Below, piece after piece: positions 1-7,548 of a stretch of 21,390 nucleotides of DNA. Under the pieces are notes generated by a model, which did not search any database, was not told where the DNA came from, and worked only from the letters and a program-made list of their open reading frames with translations. A program made the translations under genes and the position numbers. How positions within the stretch are numbered: the stretch's first letter is position 1; each line of letters opens with the position of its first letter. This stretch comes from Deltaproteobacteria bacterium. Its GTDB lineage: Bacteria > Desulfobacterota > Desulfarculia > Adiutricales > Adiutricaceae. The DNA is taken from assembly GCA_031279155.1 (NCBI GenBank), contig JAITJB010000243.1, positions 1 to 21,390 on the forward strand, given 5' to 3'.

Positions 1-180
1 AATTGGCAACCCTCCCTGAAACCTCGCCTGCAACCCAATTGGCAACCCTCCCTGAAACCTCGCCTGCAACCCAATTGGCAACCCTCCCTGAAACCTCGCC
101 TGCAACCCCATTGACATCCCTGCTTTCTACCTCTCCTGCAACCCCATTTGCTTCCCGGCTTGCTACCCTCCCTGAATCCC
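1..180. repeat. 36-bp in-frame tandem repeat in the response regulator gene
   Basis: Three perfect 36-bp copies (1-36, 37-72, 73-108) are followed by two degenerate ones (109-144, about 27/36 matching; 145-180, more diverged). Each 36-mer looks like three 12-bp units related to TGCAACCC. Read on the minus strand it encodes the 12-residue unit VAGEVSGRVANW. The array reaches the window edge, so its true copy number is unknown. Confidence 0.95.
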
Positions 181-1438
181 CACTTACTACACCAAACTGG
201 CCAGATTGGCCAGACTGGTCACGCTGGCCAGGTTGACTCAAGCTAGCTTGAGGGGCTATTTTGGGGCGCAAAATCTCATCGGGTAAATCTGAGGGCACTA
301 TGAGATCGTTAGAAGCTAAGACCATAGCCCTCTCGATGACGTTTTCCAGCTCTCTAACATTACCTGGCCAGTGGTAGGCGTATAGAAGTCTTTTGGCCTC
401 TGTATCCAAACGGGGCCGAACTGGACGGTCGCCCATAAATTTATCGATAAAGTGCTCAATTAAAATCGGCAGATCGTCTAGCCTATCTCGTAGCGGCGGC
501 AGCTTTAAGTGAAAAACTTTGAGGCGGTAGAAGAGATCTTCGCGAAATCTTCCAGCGGCCATTTCCACATTGAGATCGCGGTTGGTGGCCGTAATAAGCC
601 TTACGTCAACTTCAATAAGTTTTCCGCCACCGCCAACTCGTTCAATGGTCCGCTCTTGGATGGCCCTAAGGAGAGTTACCTGAACCGATTGGCCCATCTC
701 GCCGACCTCGTCTAAAAAGAGCGTCCCGCCGTGGGCCAGCTCAAAGCGGCCCATCCTGGTGGATTGGGCTCCGGTAAAGGCGCCCTTTTCATAGCCGAAG
801 AGCTCACTGACCAAGAGGCTTTCGGATAAGGCCGAACAGTTTACGGCCACAAAGGATCCCTGGGCCCTGGGGCTATTGTAGTGGATAGCCCGGGCCACCA
901 GTTCTTTACCTGTGCCGCTCTCGCCGGTGATGAGCACCGTTGACTGAGAAGGGGCGACCTTCTCTAAGATCTGGTAGAGCTCAACCATGGGCTTGGATTT
1001 GCCAATGAGGTTACCGAAGCTGTGCCGTACGGCCAAGGCTTCCCGGAGCTCTTTATTTTGCCTACTTAAACTGAAGACCTCGAGAGCTTTTTTAACGCAC
1101 CTTATGAGCTCATCGTTGTGGTAAGGCTTAGTTAAGTAATCAAAAGCTCCCTTTTGCATGGCTTCCACAGCCAATTTAACGTCAATATGGGCCGTGAGCA
1201 TGACCACCGGGACTTCGGAACGCTCTTTTTTGACTTTGGTTAGAAGCTCTAAGCCGTCGCTCTCGGGCATGGTTATGTCGGTTAAAACCAAGCCAACGCG
1301 GGGATTTTCCAGGAAAAGCTCGAAGGCCTCCAAGCCGTTTTGAGCTTCTATAACCTCAAAACCCTCGTTGGCCAAAACTTGACCTAAAATCAGCCGATAA
1401 TTGGGTTCGTCATCGACCACCAATATGGTCTCGGGCAT
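2..1438 (-). CDS. NtrC-family sigma-54-dependent response regulator, 3' end outside window
   Basis: Two-component regulator that activates sigma-54 promoters after phosphorylation. The frame is open from ATG at 1438 to the window edge (479 residues seen). Receiver domain, residues 1-120: acidic pair D9/D10, phospho-acceptor D54 in TDITMP, K104 in LTKPY. AAA+ domain, about 143-385: Walker A GESGTGKE at 172-179, the sigma-54 contact loop GAFTGA at 219-224, Walker B LFLDE at 241-245, sensor II GNVRELEN at 360-367. After residue 400 the sequence turns into a Gln/Gly/Ser tail and then a 12-residue repeat; the Fis-type DNA-binding helix-turn-helix expected at the C terminus is not reached. An AGGAG ribosome site at 1448-1452 lies 9 nt before the start. 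It follows its kinase by 43 bp and is very probably co-transcribed with it. Its target genes cannot be read from the window. Confidence 0.95.
   Translation of the reverse strand, partial: MPETILVVDDEPNYRLILGQVLANEGFEVIEAQNGLEAFELFLENPRVGLVLTDITMPESDGLELLTKVKKERSEVPVVMLTAHIDVKLAVEAMQKGAFDYLTKPYHNDELIRCVKKALEVFSLSRQNKELREALAVRHSFGNLIGKSKPMVELYQILEKVAPSQSTVLITGESGTGKELVARAIHYNSPRAQGSFVAVNCSALSESLLVSELFGYEKGAFTGAQSTRMGRFELAHGGTLFLDEVGEMGQSVQVTLLRAIQERTIERVGGGGKLIEVDVRLITATNRDLNVEMAAGRFREDLFYRLKVFHLKLPPLRDRLDDLPILIEHFIDKFMGDRPVRPRLDTEAKRLLYAYHWPGNVRELENVIERAMVLASNDLIVPSDLPDEILRPKIAPQASLSQPGQRDQSGQSGQFGVVSGDSGRVASREANGVAGEVESRDVNGVAGEVSGRVANWVAGEVSGRVANWVAGEVSGRVAN
188..235. repeat. 9-bp degenerate repeat encoding a Gln/Gly/Ser tract
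   Basis: On the minus strand about five units near CAGTCTGGC encode SQPGQRDQSGQSGQFG, residues 402-417 of the response regulator. The same core occurs in the arrays at 5808-5882 and 11763-11903. Confidence 0.75.
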
Positions 1439-1439
1439 G

Positions 1440-1487
1440 ATCAAAAACTCCTAGACAAAAAACTCCTAACTTAAAAAACTCTTAAGA
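1440..1487. repeat. Three tandem 16-bp copies carrying Shine-Dalgarno sequences
   Basis: Units 1440-1455, 1456-1471 and 1472-1487 share the core AAAAACTCYTA. On the minus strand each carries (A)AGGAG or AAGAG followed by a T run. The copy nearest the regulator (AGGAG at 1448-1452) is spaced correctly as its ribosome site; the kinase stop codon lies in the third copy. Confidence 0.8.
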
Positions 1488-3191
1488 CGAAGCCGCCTGT
1501 CCAGTGGGGCCATGCCCGGAATTATCACTTGAGTCAGGGTCATCGTTAGCTTTATGGTTCTCTTCCTTGGGGAGCTCTAAGGAGGGCGAGTCCATTAAGG
1601 TCATGGCTTTAAGCGGCAAGGTCACGGTCACCCTAAGACCATGGGCCTCGGGATGGCCATTTACGTTTACTAATTGTAGTTTGCCTCCGTGACTTTCGAC
1701 CACGTTTCTAACCAAAACCAAGCCCAAGCCCGTTCCCTTGGCTTTGGTGGTCCTAAAGGGCTTAAACAGATCGCTGGCCGCCTCCGGCGATAAGCCGGGG
1801 CCAGTATCAATAATACTTATTATTAGATTACCTGTCGGCTCGCCTTCGGACTCCAAAGTGGTGGCTACGGTTAAAAGCCCGCCATCGGGCATGGCCTGAA
1901 TGGCGTTAACTAAAAGGTTCATAAGGGCCCGGTGGATTAAGCCGGCGTCGGCTAAGACCGGACCGGGATCGGGCCTTAGATAAGTTAATAACTCCACGCC
2001 TGAGCGCGTCAAATTAGCTTCCAATAAAACTAGTATCTCTTCGATGATATCTTCGATAACCACCGGCGCAAACCTAGGCTCCTGAGGTCTGGCAAAATCG
2101 AGAAAATCAGTTAGGATGCCCCAGAGCCTCTCGGACTCATCGACAATGGCGCCGGCTAACCGGCTGTGGGCCTGATTTGATTTGAGGCTGGAAGCTAAAA
2201 AGTCGGCTGACGAGCGAATAATGCCCAAGGGGTTTCGGATCTCATGACTTACGGTAGCTACCATCTGGCCCAAGTTAGCTAGCCTTTCGGTTTGGTGGAG
2301 GCGCTCAGCTAAGGCGGCCTGCTCATTATTTTTCTGGTTGATAATGCTTTCGCCTCTGGCTACGACCATCCACAAAACTAAGCTTAAAAAAAGGCTGCTA
2401 AAGACAGCGATAGCTAGGGCCATGTACTGCATGGAGGCTAGGCGGGAGTATTCCACCGTCAAATCACGCGTGAGCTCTAAGACGCCTGAGGGTTTACCGG
2501 TATCGTAGTCTTCCATGGCCTGAAAGCAGCGGATGGCGAAGCGGCCCCTCGGGAAAAATCCCCCTAAGAGGTAGCCGCCCTCTTCTAAGACTATGACCGT
2601 CCTATCACGGAGCCTATCGCGATCGGTCCGGCGCCTTTGGTCTTCCAGGCTCGATAAGCTCCGGCGGAGGGCCTCCTGAAAGGAGCTCATGGGTTCAGCC
2701 AACTGACCTTTGGGCGTGGCCTCTCTGGTTATGGGCGAAAGCTCGTAGGACACCACCGGGACGGAGGAATCGGAGGAATAGACCATCATGCCGAACTTTT
2801 CGTCGTAGATGGCTACCCGGCTGATGTCAAAGCCGTGGATGGTGGTTTGGATGACGGCGTGGAGAAACTTATAGGTATCGACCTCGCTGAGCTTAGCCTG
2901 GCCCTTGACTACGTAGATGGGCTTAAGGAAGTTGTTGTACATCTGGTAGTTGAGGTTTTCCATGATAATGATGGTGTCGTCGACCACCCGATCGTAGATA
3001 AGCCTCTGGGCCCGGCTGCTCATAAGGGCCGCTAAAATGAGACAGGTCGAAAAAATCAAAATGACGGCAAAGGAGGAAAAATACTTAGCCAGCCTAAAGG
3101 GCTTTTTGGCGTTCTTAAGGCTAGAGTCAGTCTCCTTGGGGTCCGGTCCGGCCAGGGGCCGGGCCGGATTATGGGCAAGACTTTCGCTCAC
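1482..3191 (-). CDS. Membrane-bound sensor histidine kinase, partner of the NtrC-type regulator
   Basis: A 569-residue kinase that should phosphorylate the regulator encoded next. A cytoplasmic N terminus is followed by TM1 at about 39-57, an extracytoplasmic sensor region at about 60-252 and TM2 at about 256-277. Then comes a HisKA domain with phospho-acceptor H316 in SHEIRNP, and an HATPase domain with the N box N425-N429, G1 box DTGPG at 462-466 and G2 box GTGLGL at 486-491. No PAS domain is obvious. The layout is that of the ZraS/AtoS group; the sensed signal is unknown, since the periplasmic part has no motif I recognise. The start is GTG and overlaps the pgi stop as GTGA, implying translational coupling. 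The C-terminal tail after about 530 is acidic and Asn/Ser rich. Confidence 0.93.
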   Translation of the reverse strand: MSESLAHNPARPLAGPDPKETDSSLKNAKKPFRLAKYFSSFAVILIFSTCLILAALMSSRAQRLIYDRVVDDTIIIMENLNYQMYNNFLKPIYVVKGQAKLSEVDTYKFLHAVIQTTIHGFDISRVAIYDEKFGMMVYSSDSSVPVVSYELSPITREATPKGQLAEPMSSFQEALRRSLSSLEDQRRRTDRDRLRDRTVIVLEEGGYLLGGFFPRGRFAIRCFQAMEDYDTGKPSGVLELTRDLTVEYSRLASMQYMALAIAVFSSLFLSLVLWMVVARGESIINQKNNEQAALAERLHQTERLANLGQMVATVSHEIRNPLGIIRSSADFLASSLKSNQAHSRLAGAIVDESERLWGILTDFLDFARPQEPRFAPVVIEDIIEEILVLLEANLTRSGVELLTYLRPDPGPVLADAGLIHRALMNLLVNAIQAMPDGGLLTVATTLESEGEPTGNLIISIIDTGPGLSPEAASDLFKPFRTTKAKGTGLGLVLVRNVVESHGGKLQLVNVNGHPEAHGLRVTVTLPLKAMTLMDSPSLELPKEENHKANDDPDSSDNSGHGPTGQAASS

Positions 3192-4651
3192 AAGATGATA
3201 TACCGACTCTTATTGGAAAGGCCCTTGCGGTAGCGCTCAGACATATCGGAAAACCCGCTGCGGCCCATTAGGCCGTAGGTAAATTTTTTACCTAGCTCTA
3301 CCCCTGGTTGGTCTAAGGGGTTTACCTCATATAAGGTCCCGGAAATAACCGTGGCCAGCATCAAGGTCTGAAGGAGGTAACCTAAAGTACCGGCCCCGAC
3401 CTTGGGCATGGTCAGAGTCATGTTGGGGCGACCGTTTTCGGCTAGGGCTCTAGCCGTTCCCTGCCGCTCAAAATTTAAAAGTTCTCCTAAGCTATGACCG
3501 CCTAGATAGGAGAGTTCTTCATAGTCTTTAAAGACCTTGGGTATGGCCACCTCACCCCGAAACTTTTCAACACCCAAAAAACAGATGCTCTTATCCCTTG
3601 GCCCCTCCATGTACATCTGAAGCTGAGAGTGCTGGTCGGTTACGCCAACGGCTTTAACCGCCGTCTGGCCGGTTCCGGCCGGGGATCCGTCTAAATGGAG
3701 AGCTTTACCTAAGGACTCATTCCAGAGCTGCAAAAACCAATCGGCAACTTTCGAGAGGGCTTCGGCGTAGGGCATCATGACCAAAGTACCCTTGTTCTTT
3801 AGGGTAGTAAAGAGCCAATTTAAGCCGGCAAACATCAAGGCCTTGTTGGCCAAAACGGGTTTACTAAAGTCTTCCTGGGCCTTTTTGGCGCCAGCTAAAA
3901 GATCGTAGACGCTGACCCCGACCATGGCCAAGGGGGCCAAACCCACAGATGAAAAGACGGTAAAGCGTCCGCCCACCCCTGGTGGGACTTCCATGGATAG
4001 GTAGTCGTTGGCGTTGACTATTTTGCGCAAGACCCCATTTTGGGGATCGGTAGTTATCAAAAGGTGATCCTTAATCGAAGTCCGGCCCAAGGTCCTTTGA
4101 AGCTTGTCATGGATGACCATAAATTGGCTCATGGTCTCAGCTGTGGCCCCGCTTTTGGAGATGACGTTAAAAAAGGTCTTCGAGGGATCAATACCATCCA
4201 AAAGGGCGCCAAAACCTTCGGGGTCGATGTTATCGGCGATCAAAAGCCTGGGCCATTGGCGCTTATCGGCCTTAGAGGCGCTATGGTTAGTTGAGCGCAG
4301 AGCCGAATAAACGGCGTTAGCCCCCAAGGCGCTCCCGCCAATACCTAGCACCACCACGGCCTCGATCTTCTGACGATAATTGTCAGCCAGTTTTCGGCAC
4401 ATCTTGGGGATTAAGGTATTAGAGGGGAGTTCAGTAAACGGCAATAGCCCTTTAGTCCTTGCAGCCTCAAATTGTTTGTAAGCCGAAGTCAGGGCTTTTT
4501 TCATGGTGTTTAATTCGGCCTCAGTTAAACCTTCATCACCTATAGCCCCATGGGTCAGGTTGTTGTAATCAAGGGTCAATAGATCGGCTTGGGCGCCGTT
4601 TTTTTCACCCTCTGGCGTTGTGAGCGATTTGGTCGAACTTTTTTCTGCCAT
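3188..4651 (-). CDS. pgi: Glucose-6-phosphate isomerase
   Basis: Interconverts glucose 6-phosphate and fructose 6-phosphate in glycolysis and gluconeogenesis, in the cytoplasm. At 487 residues it belongs to the shorter bacterial type rather than the 550-residue form. Visible motifs: the SIS-like phosphate-binding segment LGIGGSALG at 102-110, SKSGAT at 165-170, the family signature GVGGRFTVFSSVG at 225-237, the likely catalytic glutamate E312 in WNESLGK, conserved H341 in DQHSQ, and VELGK at 451-455 carrying the conserved lysine near the C terminus. The ATG is preceded by GAGGA. It is the first gene of a unit continuing into the sensor kinase, an unusual pairing of a core metabolic gene with a two-component system. 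Confidence 0.97.
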   Translation of the reverse strand: MAEKSSTKSLTTPEGEKNGAQADLLTLDYNNLTHGAIGDEGLTEAELNTMKKALTSAYKQFEAARTKGLLPFTELPSNTLIPKMCRKLADNYRQKIEAVVVLGIGGSALGANAVYSALRSTNHSASKADKRQWPRLLIADNIDPEGFGALLDGIDPSKTFFNVISKSGATAETMSQFMVIHDKLQRTLGRTSIKDHLLITTDPQNGVLRKIVNANDYLSMEVPPGVGGRFTVFSSVGLAPLAMVGVSVYDLLAGAKKAQEDFSKPVLANKALMFAGLNWLFTTLKNKGTLVMMPYAEALSKVADWFLQLWNESLGKALHLDGSPAGTGQTAVKAVGVTDQHSQLQMYMEGPRDKSICFLGVEKFRGEVAIPKVFKDYEELSYLGGHSLGELLNFERQGTARALAENGRPNMTLTMPKVGAGTLGYLLQTLMLATVISGTLYEVNPLDQPGVELGKKFTYGLMGRSGFSDMSERYRKGLSNKSRYIIL

Positions 4652-4676
4652 AGCTATCCTCGCCTATTGTATTTTA

Positions 4677-4724
4677 TAGCCGGTATGACCCGGCTAATGG
4701 AGGCCGGCAGCGCCGGTGGGCCTT
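4677..4724. other. Two hairpins in the pgi / 93-residue-gene divergent region
   Basis: TAGCCGG and CCGGCTA (4677-4683 and 4690-4696) form a perfect 7-bp stem with a 6-nt loop. A second GC-rich inverted repeat centres on CCGGC-AGC-GCCGG at 4704-4716. They lie just upstream of pgi and could be operator or leader structures; there is no adjacent T run, so they are not clear terminators. Confidence 0.5.
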
Positions 4725-4736
4725 AAGAGAGTTAGG

Positions 4737-4766
4737 TTGACAACCGTCCCTACTCTCCTGTAGTAT
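4737..4766 (+). promoter_or_regulatory. Sigma-70-type promoter for the 93-residue gene
   Basis: TTGACA (perfect -35) at 4737-4742, an 18-bp spacer, and TAGTAT (4/6) at 4761-4766. The predicted start of transcription near 4773 gives a leader of about 70 nt. Confidence 0.55.
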
Positions 4767-4842
4767 TAAACTTGAAACATTAAAAGGATTAAGTCAATAA
4801 AATCCTTGATAACTTTCAACAACACCTAAACCTGGTTAACTT

Positions 4843-5124
4843 ATGATAGAAGAACTCCTCCAAGAAATAGCCAGGCGCATATTGGCCTTGGATGAGGAGA
4901 CCCTCATCTCCCTAGTCCCCACCTACCGTAAGCGCATGGATAACTTTGAGCCCACGCGCGAGTGGGAAGAGTCGGTCATCATCTATTTTTTAATCAACGG
5001 CTATAGGGTCAAAAACGCTCAGTTTAACGAAAAAATTAAGCATTATATCGAAGAACTCAAGAAAAAAGACCCGAACGCCGACGATTGGGTGGCTATCCGC
5101 CCGGATTTAAGGCTAATTAAGTAA
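4843..5124 (+). CDS. Small soluble protein of unknown function (93 residues)
   Basis: I do not recognise a named family. The product is highly charged and probably helical: an acidic N-terminal helix (MIEELLQEIARRILAL), a central EPTREWEESVIIYFLING segment, and a basic Lys/Glu-rich stretch (KHYIEELKKKDP) before DDWVAIRPDLRLIK. There is no signal peptide, membrane segment, or Cys/His metal site. It looks like a real gene because it has coherent codon use, a near-consensus promoter upstream, and no competing frame. The ribosome site is weak (CCTGGTTAACTT before the ATG). It is transcribed alone, divergent from pgi and convergent with the phosphodiesterase gene. Function should be left open. Confidence 0.75.
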   Translation: MIEELLQEIARRILALDEETLISLVPTYRKRMDNFEPTREWEESVIIYFLINGYRVKNAQFNEKIKHYIEELKKKDPNADDWVAIRPDLRLIK

Positions 5125-5135
5125 AGTGGCTTCCG

Positions 5136-5232
5136 GCTTGTTTTTAGCTTTTTTAGCTTGTTTTCAGCCTCTTTAAAGCTTCTTCTCAGCTTCTTTCCGG
5201 CTTCTTTTTAGCCTAATTTAAGCCTCTTTTTT
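5136..5232. repeat. 11-bp pyrimidine-rich tandem array between convergent genes
   Basis: Nine units close to GCTTCTTTTTA: 5136-5146, 5147-5155 (9 bp), then seven units of exactly 11 bp to 5232. T runs recur once per unit, close to one helical turn. It fills almost the whole gap between the genes ending at 5124 and 5253. No conventional GC-rich terminator hairpin is seen in this gap. Confidence 0.85.
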
Positions 5233-5252
5233 CTCTACCACTCAATCCCCGC

Positions 5253-5792
5253 CTAAGGCAATCGATCCTCACAGACTAGCTGGCCATCAACACTTAAAAC
5301 CCTAAATACCCCGTCATCGTAGAGGCCGTATGTAGCCGGATCGCCCAATTGAGGGTCGCCTAAGCTACCGGGATTCCATCTCCGGCCTCGAGGACCTCTT
5401 TCGGCCATGGCCACATGGGTGTGACCGCAAATAACGTCGATTTCTCGGCCATAACCGGCCACCCGGTCGACATCTCTCATCTGGTGGCCGTGGATTACCA
5501 AAAATGGCGCCGCACTCTTTAAAGGTAGCCAGGCGCTTTCAGCGGCGTACCAAGGGAGAGCCGCTAAGTCCGAAGTACTATCGCAGTTGCCCCTTACGGC
5601 CAAGACCGGTAGGCTTATTTCTGAAAGTATCTCAGCTGTCAATAATCCGTCGTACTCGCTAGAGTACGATCCGCAGCAGAGCAGATCGCCTAAAAGAACG
5701 ACCAGATGGGCCTGACCCTCGGAACATAATTTTACTATTAGCCTAGCTGCGGCAATGGAGCCATGAATATCGGAGGCCAATAAAATCTTCAA
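5253..5792 (-). CDS. YfcE/MJ0936-type metallophosphoesterase
   Basis: A 179-residue cytoplasmic phosphodiesterase of the calcineurin-like superfamily, expected to use two divalent metals. All core motifs are present: D8 and H10 in SDIHGS, G35-D36 in LLGDL, N69 in RGNCD, H101 in IHGHQ, H124 and H126 in CGHTH, and the family-typical NPGSLG at 140-145. Length matches the YfcE family. In vitro these enzymes cleave phosphodiesters such as bis-pNPP; the physiological substrate is generally unknown. The start is TTG at 5792, chosen because a strong GAGGAGG lies 6 nt upstream and the lysine-isoleucine-leucine start matches the family. It follows the membrane-protein gene by 12 bp. Confidence 0.92.
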   Translation of the reverse strand: MKILLASDIHGSIAAARLIVKLCSEGQAHLVVLLGDLLCCGSYSSEYDGLLTAEILSEISLPVLAVRGNCDSTSDLAALPWYAAESAWLPLKSAAPFLVIHGHQMRDVDRVAGYGREIDVICGHTHVAMAERGPRGRRWNPGSLGDPQLGDPATYGLYDDGVFRVLSVDGQLVCEDRLP

Positions 5793-5798
5793 TTTAAG

Positions 5799-5805
5799 CC
5801 TCCTC
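5799..5805 (-). promoter_or_regulatory. Ribosome binding site deciding a TTG start
   Basis: GAGGAGG on the minus strand, 6 nt before TTG at 5792, overlapping the TAG stop (5805-5807) of the upstream gene. Confidence 0.85.
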
Positions 5806-6845
5806 TAATGGCCAGCTTGTCCACCCTGGCCAGGCTGACCTGGTTGGCCAGACTGGCCTGGTTGACCAGGTTGGCCAGGCTGACTAAGGGTAGCCGGAGC
5901 TTGATCTAAAACTAGGCGATAAAAACCGGCTGTGGCAACTAAAGGCCACAAGACGCCAAAAAAATAAACGGCCTTAGCTAAGGGCTGAACTAAGATAAAG
6001 GGTAAATTAGCGGCCACCAAAGATGAAACAACTAACCTTAAGGTCAAAGCTAAACAGACAAAAAAGACAAAGAAGCTCAAAATGATTTGATTTAAGTGCC
6101 TAGGATAGGCCTCAAGCGACTGGTAAATTTTTCCCAACCGGCTAGCCCATGGTCCCTTTTGGCCATCGGATAATTGAAAAAAACCAAAAAACTGGAGCAA
6201 TATGGCCCGGCGCAGATGGGGCCAGATAAAGCGAATAAAGAGAACTAGGCCTAAAAAGATAAATAGTAAGGCGAAAGGTAAGTTGGCCTCAGAAGCGGCC
6301 TGGGAAGTGGCGCTGGGGCTACTCATACCCTGAATCAGAACCAAGATAATGCCGCCAAATGATAGGCAGATTAAAAAAAAGACGATGAGCACTAAGGAAA
6401 CCAAAAACATGATGCTAACCGAAGTCCAGTAGCGACTGAAGGCAAATTTTAGGCTCCTAAAATTTGGTCCCTCGCCATCCCATATATCGAGAGCCACCCG
6501 GCTTATCGTGAGCCAGCTCCATGGGGCCAAAACCCTCGGTAATATTAGGGCCAAAAAAACCCGGGCCAGTTCTAGCCTACTTAAAGGCAAACTAGCTATG
6601 TCTTTGGCCACTTCCGGGTTATCGACCTGGGCCATCATAAAAATCTGGAGCGGCGCAATGTAGGGTTCAACTAAAAAAAGGGCCATCTGATCGAAGGCCT
6701 GACTGACCAGGCCCATGGTGACCACTACGGCCAAAAGCTGCTTTGGGCTTTCAAGCAATATGGGCCAAGCGTGCCAGAAGATCTCCCAATAGCCGACCGG
6801 ATCTTTTTCAGGGGCTTTTATCTGAACCTTGGGGGCGTATTCCAT
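5805..6845 (-). CDS. Polytopic membrane protein with a Gly-Gln-Pro repeat tail
   Basis: Not a family I can name. About six hydrophobic segments are visible, at roughly 38-60, 97-118, 146-172, 191-209, 256-280 and 288-310 (numbered from the upstream GTG), with a long second loop containing a DIWDGEGPNF segment. The last 25 residues are a collagen-like Gly-Gln-Pro/Ser repeat ending in GGQAGH, unlikely to be part of the conserved fold. Two starts are possible: GTG at 6848 or the adjacent ATG at 6845. I prefer ATG because the AGGA at 6853-6856 is then 7 nt away instead of 4. It sits second in a three-gene set, 33 bp after the 134-residue gene and 12 bp before the phosphodiesterase. Confidence 0.85.
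   Translation of the reverse strand: MEYAPKVQIKAPEKDPVGYWEIFWHAWPILLESPKQLLAVVVTMGLVSQAFDQMALFLVEPYIAPLQIFMMAQVDNPEVAKDIASLPLSRLELARVFLALILPRVLAPWSWLTISRVALDIWDGEGPNFRSLKFAFSRYWTSVSIMFLVSLVLIVFFLICLSFGGIILVLIQGMSSPSATSQAASEANLPFALLFIFLGLVLFIRFIWPHLRRAILLQFFGFFQLSDGQKGPWASRLGKIYQSLEAYPRHLNQIILSFFVFFVCLALTLRLVVSSLVAANLPFILVQPLAKAVYFFGVLWPLVATAGFYRLVLDQAPATLSQPGQPGQPGQSGQPGQPGQGGQAGH
5808..5882. repeat. 9-bp tandem repeat encoding a (GQP)n tail
   Basis: On the minus strand about eight units near CAGCCTGGC, with some inverted-looking CAACCAGGC variants, encode residues 323-347 of the membrane protein. The unit matches the core of the intergenic array at 11763-11903. Confidence 0.85.
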
Positions 6846-6881
6846 CACAAATTCCTACCTTGACGCCTATAGCCCACAATT

Positions 6882-7286
6882 CTACTCGCCAGAATTAGCC
6901 AGGGCAAGGTAGTCATCGATTTCCTTTAAAGTCTGGCGATAGCCATTATAGAGGTCAATTAACGGTTGGTTGTCGCGGTAACTTTCAATAGTTAAAATCA
7001 AAACCGGTAACCTGGCGGCAAAGTTAAATATGGCTTTAAGTGATATTAAGGCTTTTTTCTCTTCTATTTGAAGGCCTTTTGGCGAGGTTTTCCGAATAAC
7101 CGCCCTGAGATCCGGCACATAACCGGCCAAGGCCTTGGCGTCGCGAAAGCACATATCGTGAACGGTCTCGGGCTTGGGAAAGCTCTCGGGCGGGTTTAGC
7201 TGACTTAAGATTTCCGTCCAAAGCTCGCCATCGAGATTTTCCATTAACCCTTCTAAGCGGTCTTTTAGCTGAGCAAAACTAAGCAT
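6882..7286 (-). CDS. Conserved-looking hypothetical protein (134 residues)
   Basis: No family recognised. It is a soluble, mostly helical protein with an N-terminal amphipathic stretch (LKDRLEGLMENLDGELW), a middle part containing HDMCFRDAKALAGYVPDL, and a C-terminal pair of helices (LPVLILTIESYRDNQPLIDLYNGYRQTLKEIDDYL, described by position 93-127). There is no signal peptide and no transmembrane segment. The ATG at 7286 has a good AGGAAG site about 7 nt upstream. It heads the three-gene set that continues into the membrane protein and the phosphodiesterase, so it may act with the membrane protein, but nothing in the sequence proves this. Confidence 0.8.
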   Translation of the reverse strand: MLSFAQLKDRLEGLMENLDGELWTEILSQLNPPESFPKPETVHDMCFRDAKALAGYVPDLRAVIRKTSPKGLQIEEKKALISLKAIFNFAARLPVLILTIESYRDNQPLIDLYNGYRQTLKEIDDYLALANSGE

Positions 7287-7548
7287 AAATTCTTCCTGTG
7301 AGTTGATAAATCTAAAATATACCGTAGCTACTTAACCTAAGCTACCTTAGGTAGCTCCCTAAGCTAGCGACTAACTAGCGATTAACTGGCCCCTAACTGG
7401 CCCCTAACTAGCCGCCTAAAGTATCTACCCCTAGGTGACCTAGGACTTAGCTTTGCCTAGGGCTCAGCCGCCAAAAAGCTACCTAGGTATTTTAGTCTAT
7501 TTACAGCCAAACTCAAAATGACTAGAGAGAGCGGTAACGATTATAGCT
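7287..7548. other. Intergenic region rich in CTAG-containing short repeats
   Basis: No gene seen. The stretch 7330-7490 is built of short degenerate units such as CTAACTAGC, AACTGGCCCCT (twice in tandem at about 7384-7406) and CCTAGG. It contains a perfect 7-bp hairpin AGCTACC-TTA-GGTAGCT at 7340-7356 and a 15-bp dyad CCTAGGTGACCTAGG at 7430-7444. CCTAGG occurs four times between 7430 and 7487. A promoter for the 134-residue gene is expected here but I cannot place it with confidence. Confidence 0.65.

Noticed and set aside
1..180. CRISPR array, suggested by the 36-bp repeat length
   Set aside because: Copies are directly adjacent with no spacers, and the array is in frame with the response regulator.
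3..236. Plus-strand 77-residue open frame (MATLPETSPAT repeats)
   Set aside because: It is the complement of the repeat in the response regulator gene; the array has no stop in this frame because it repeats.
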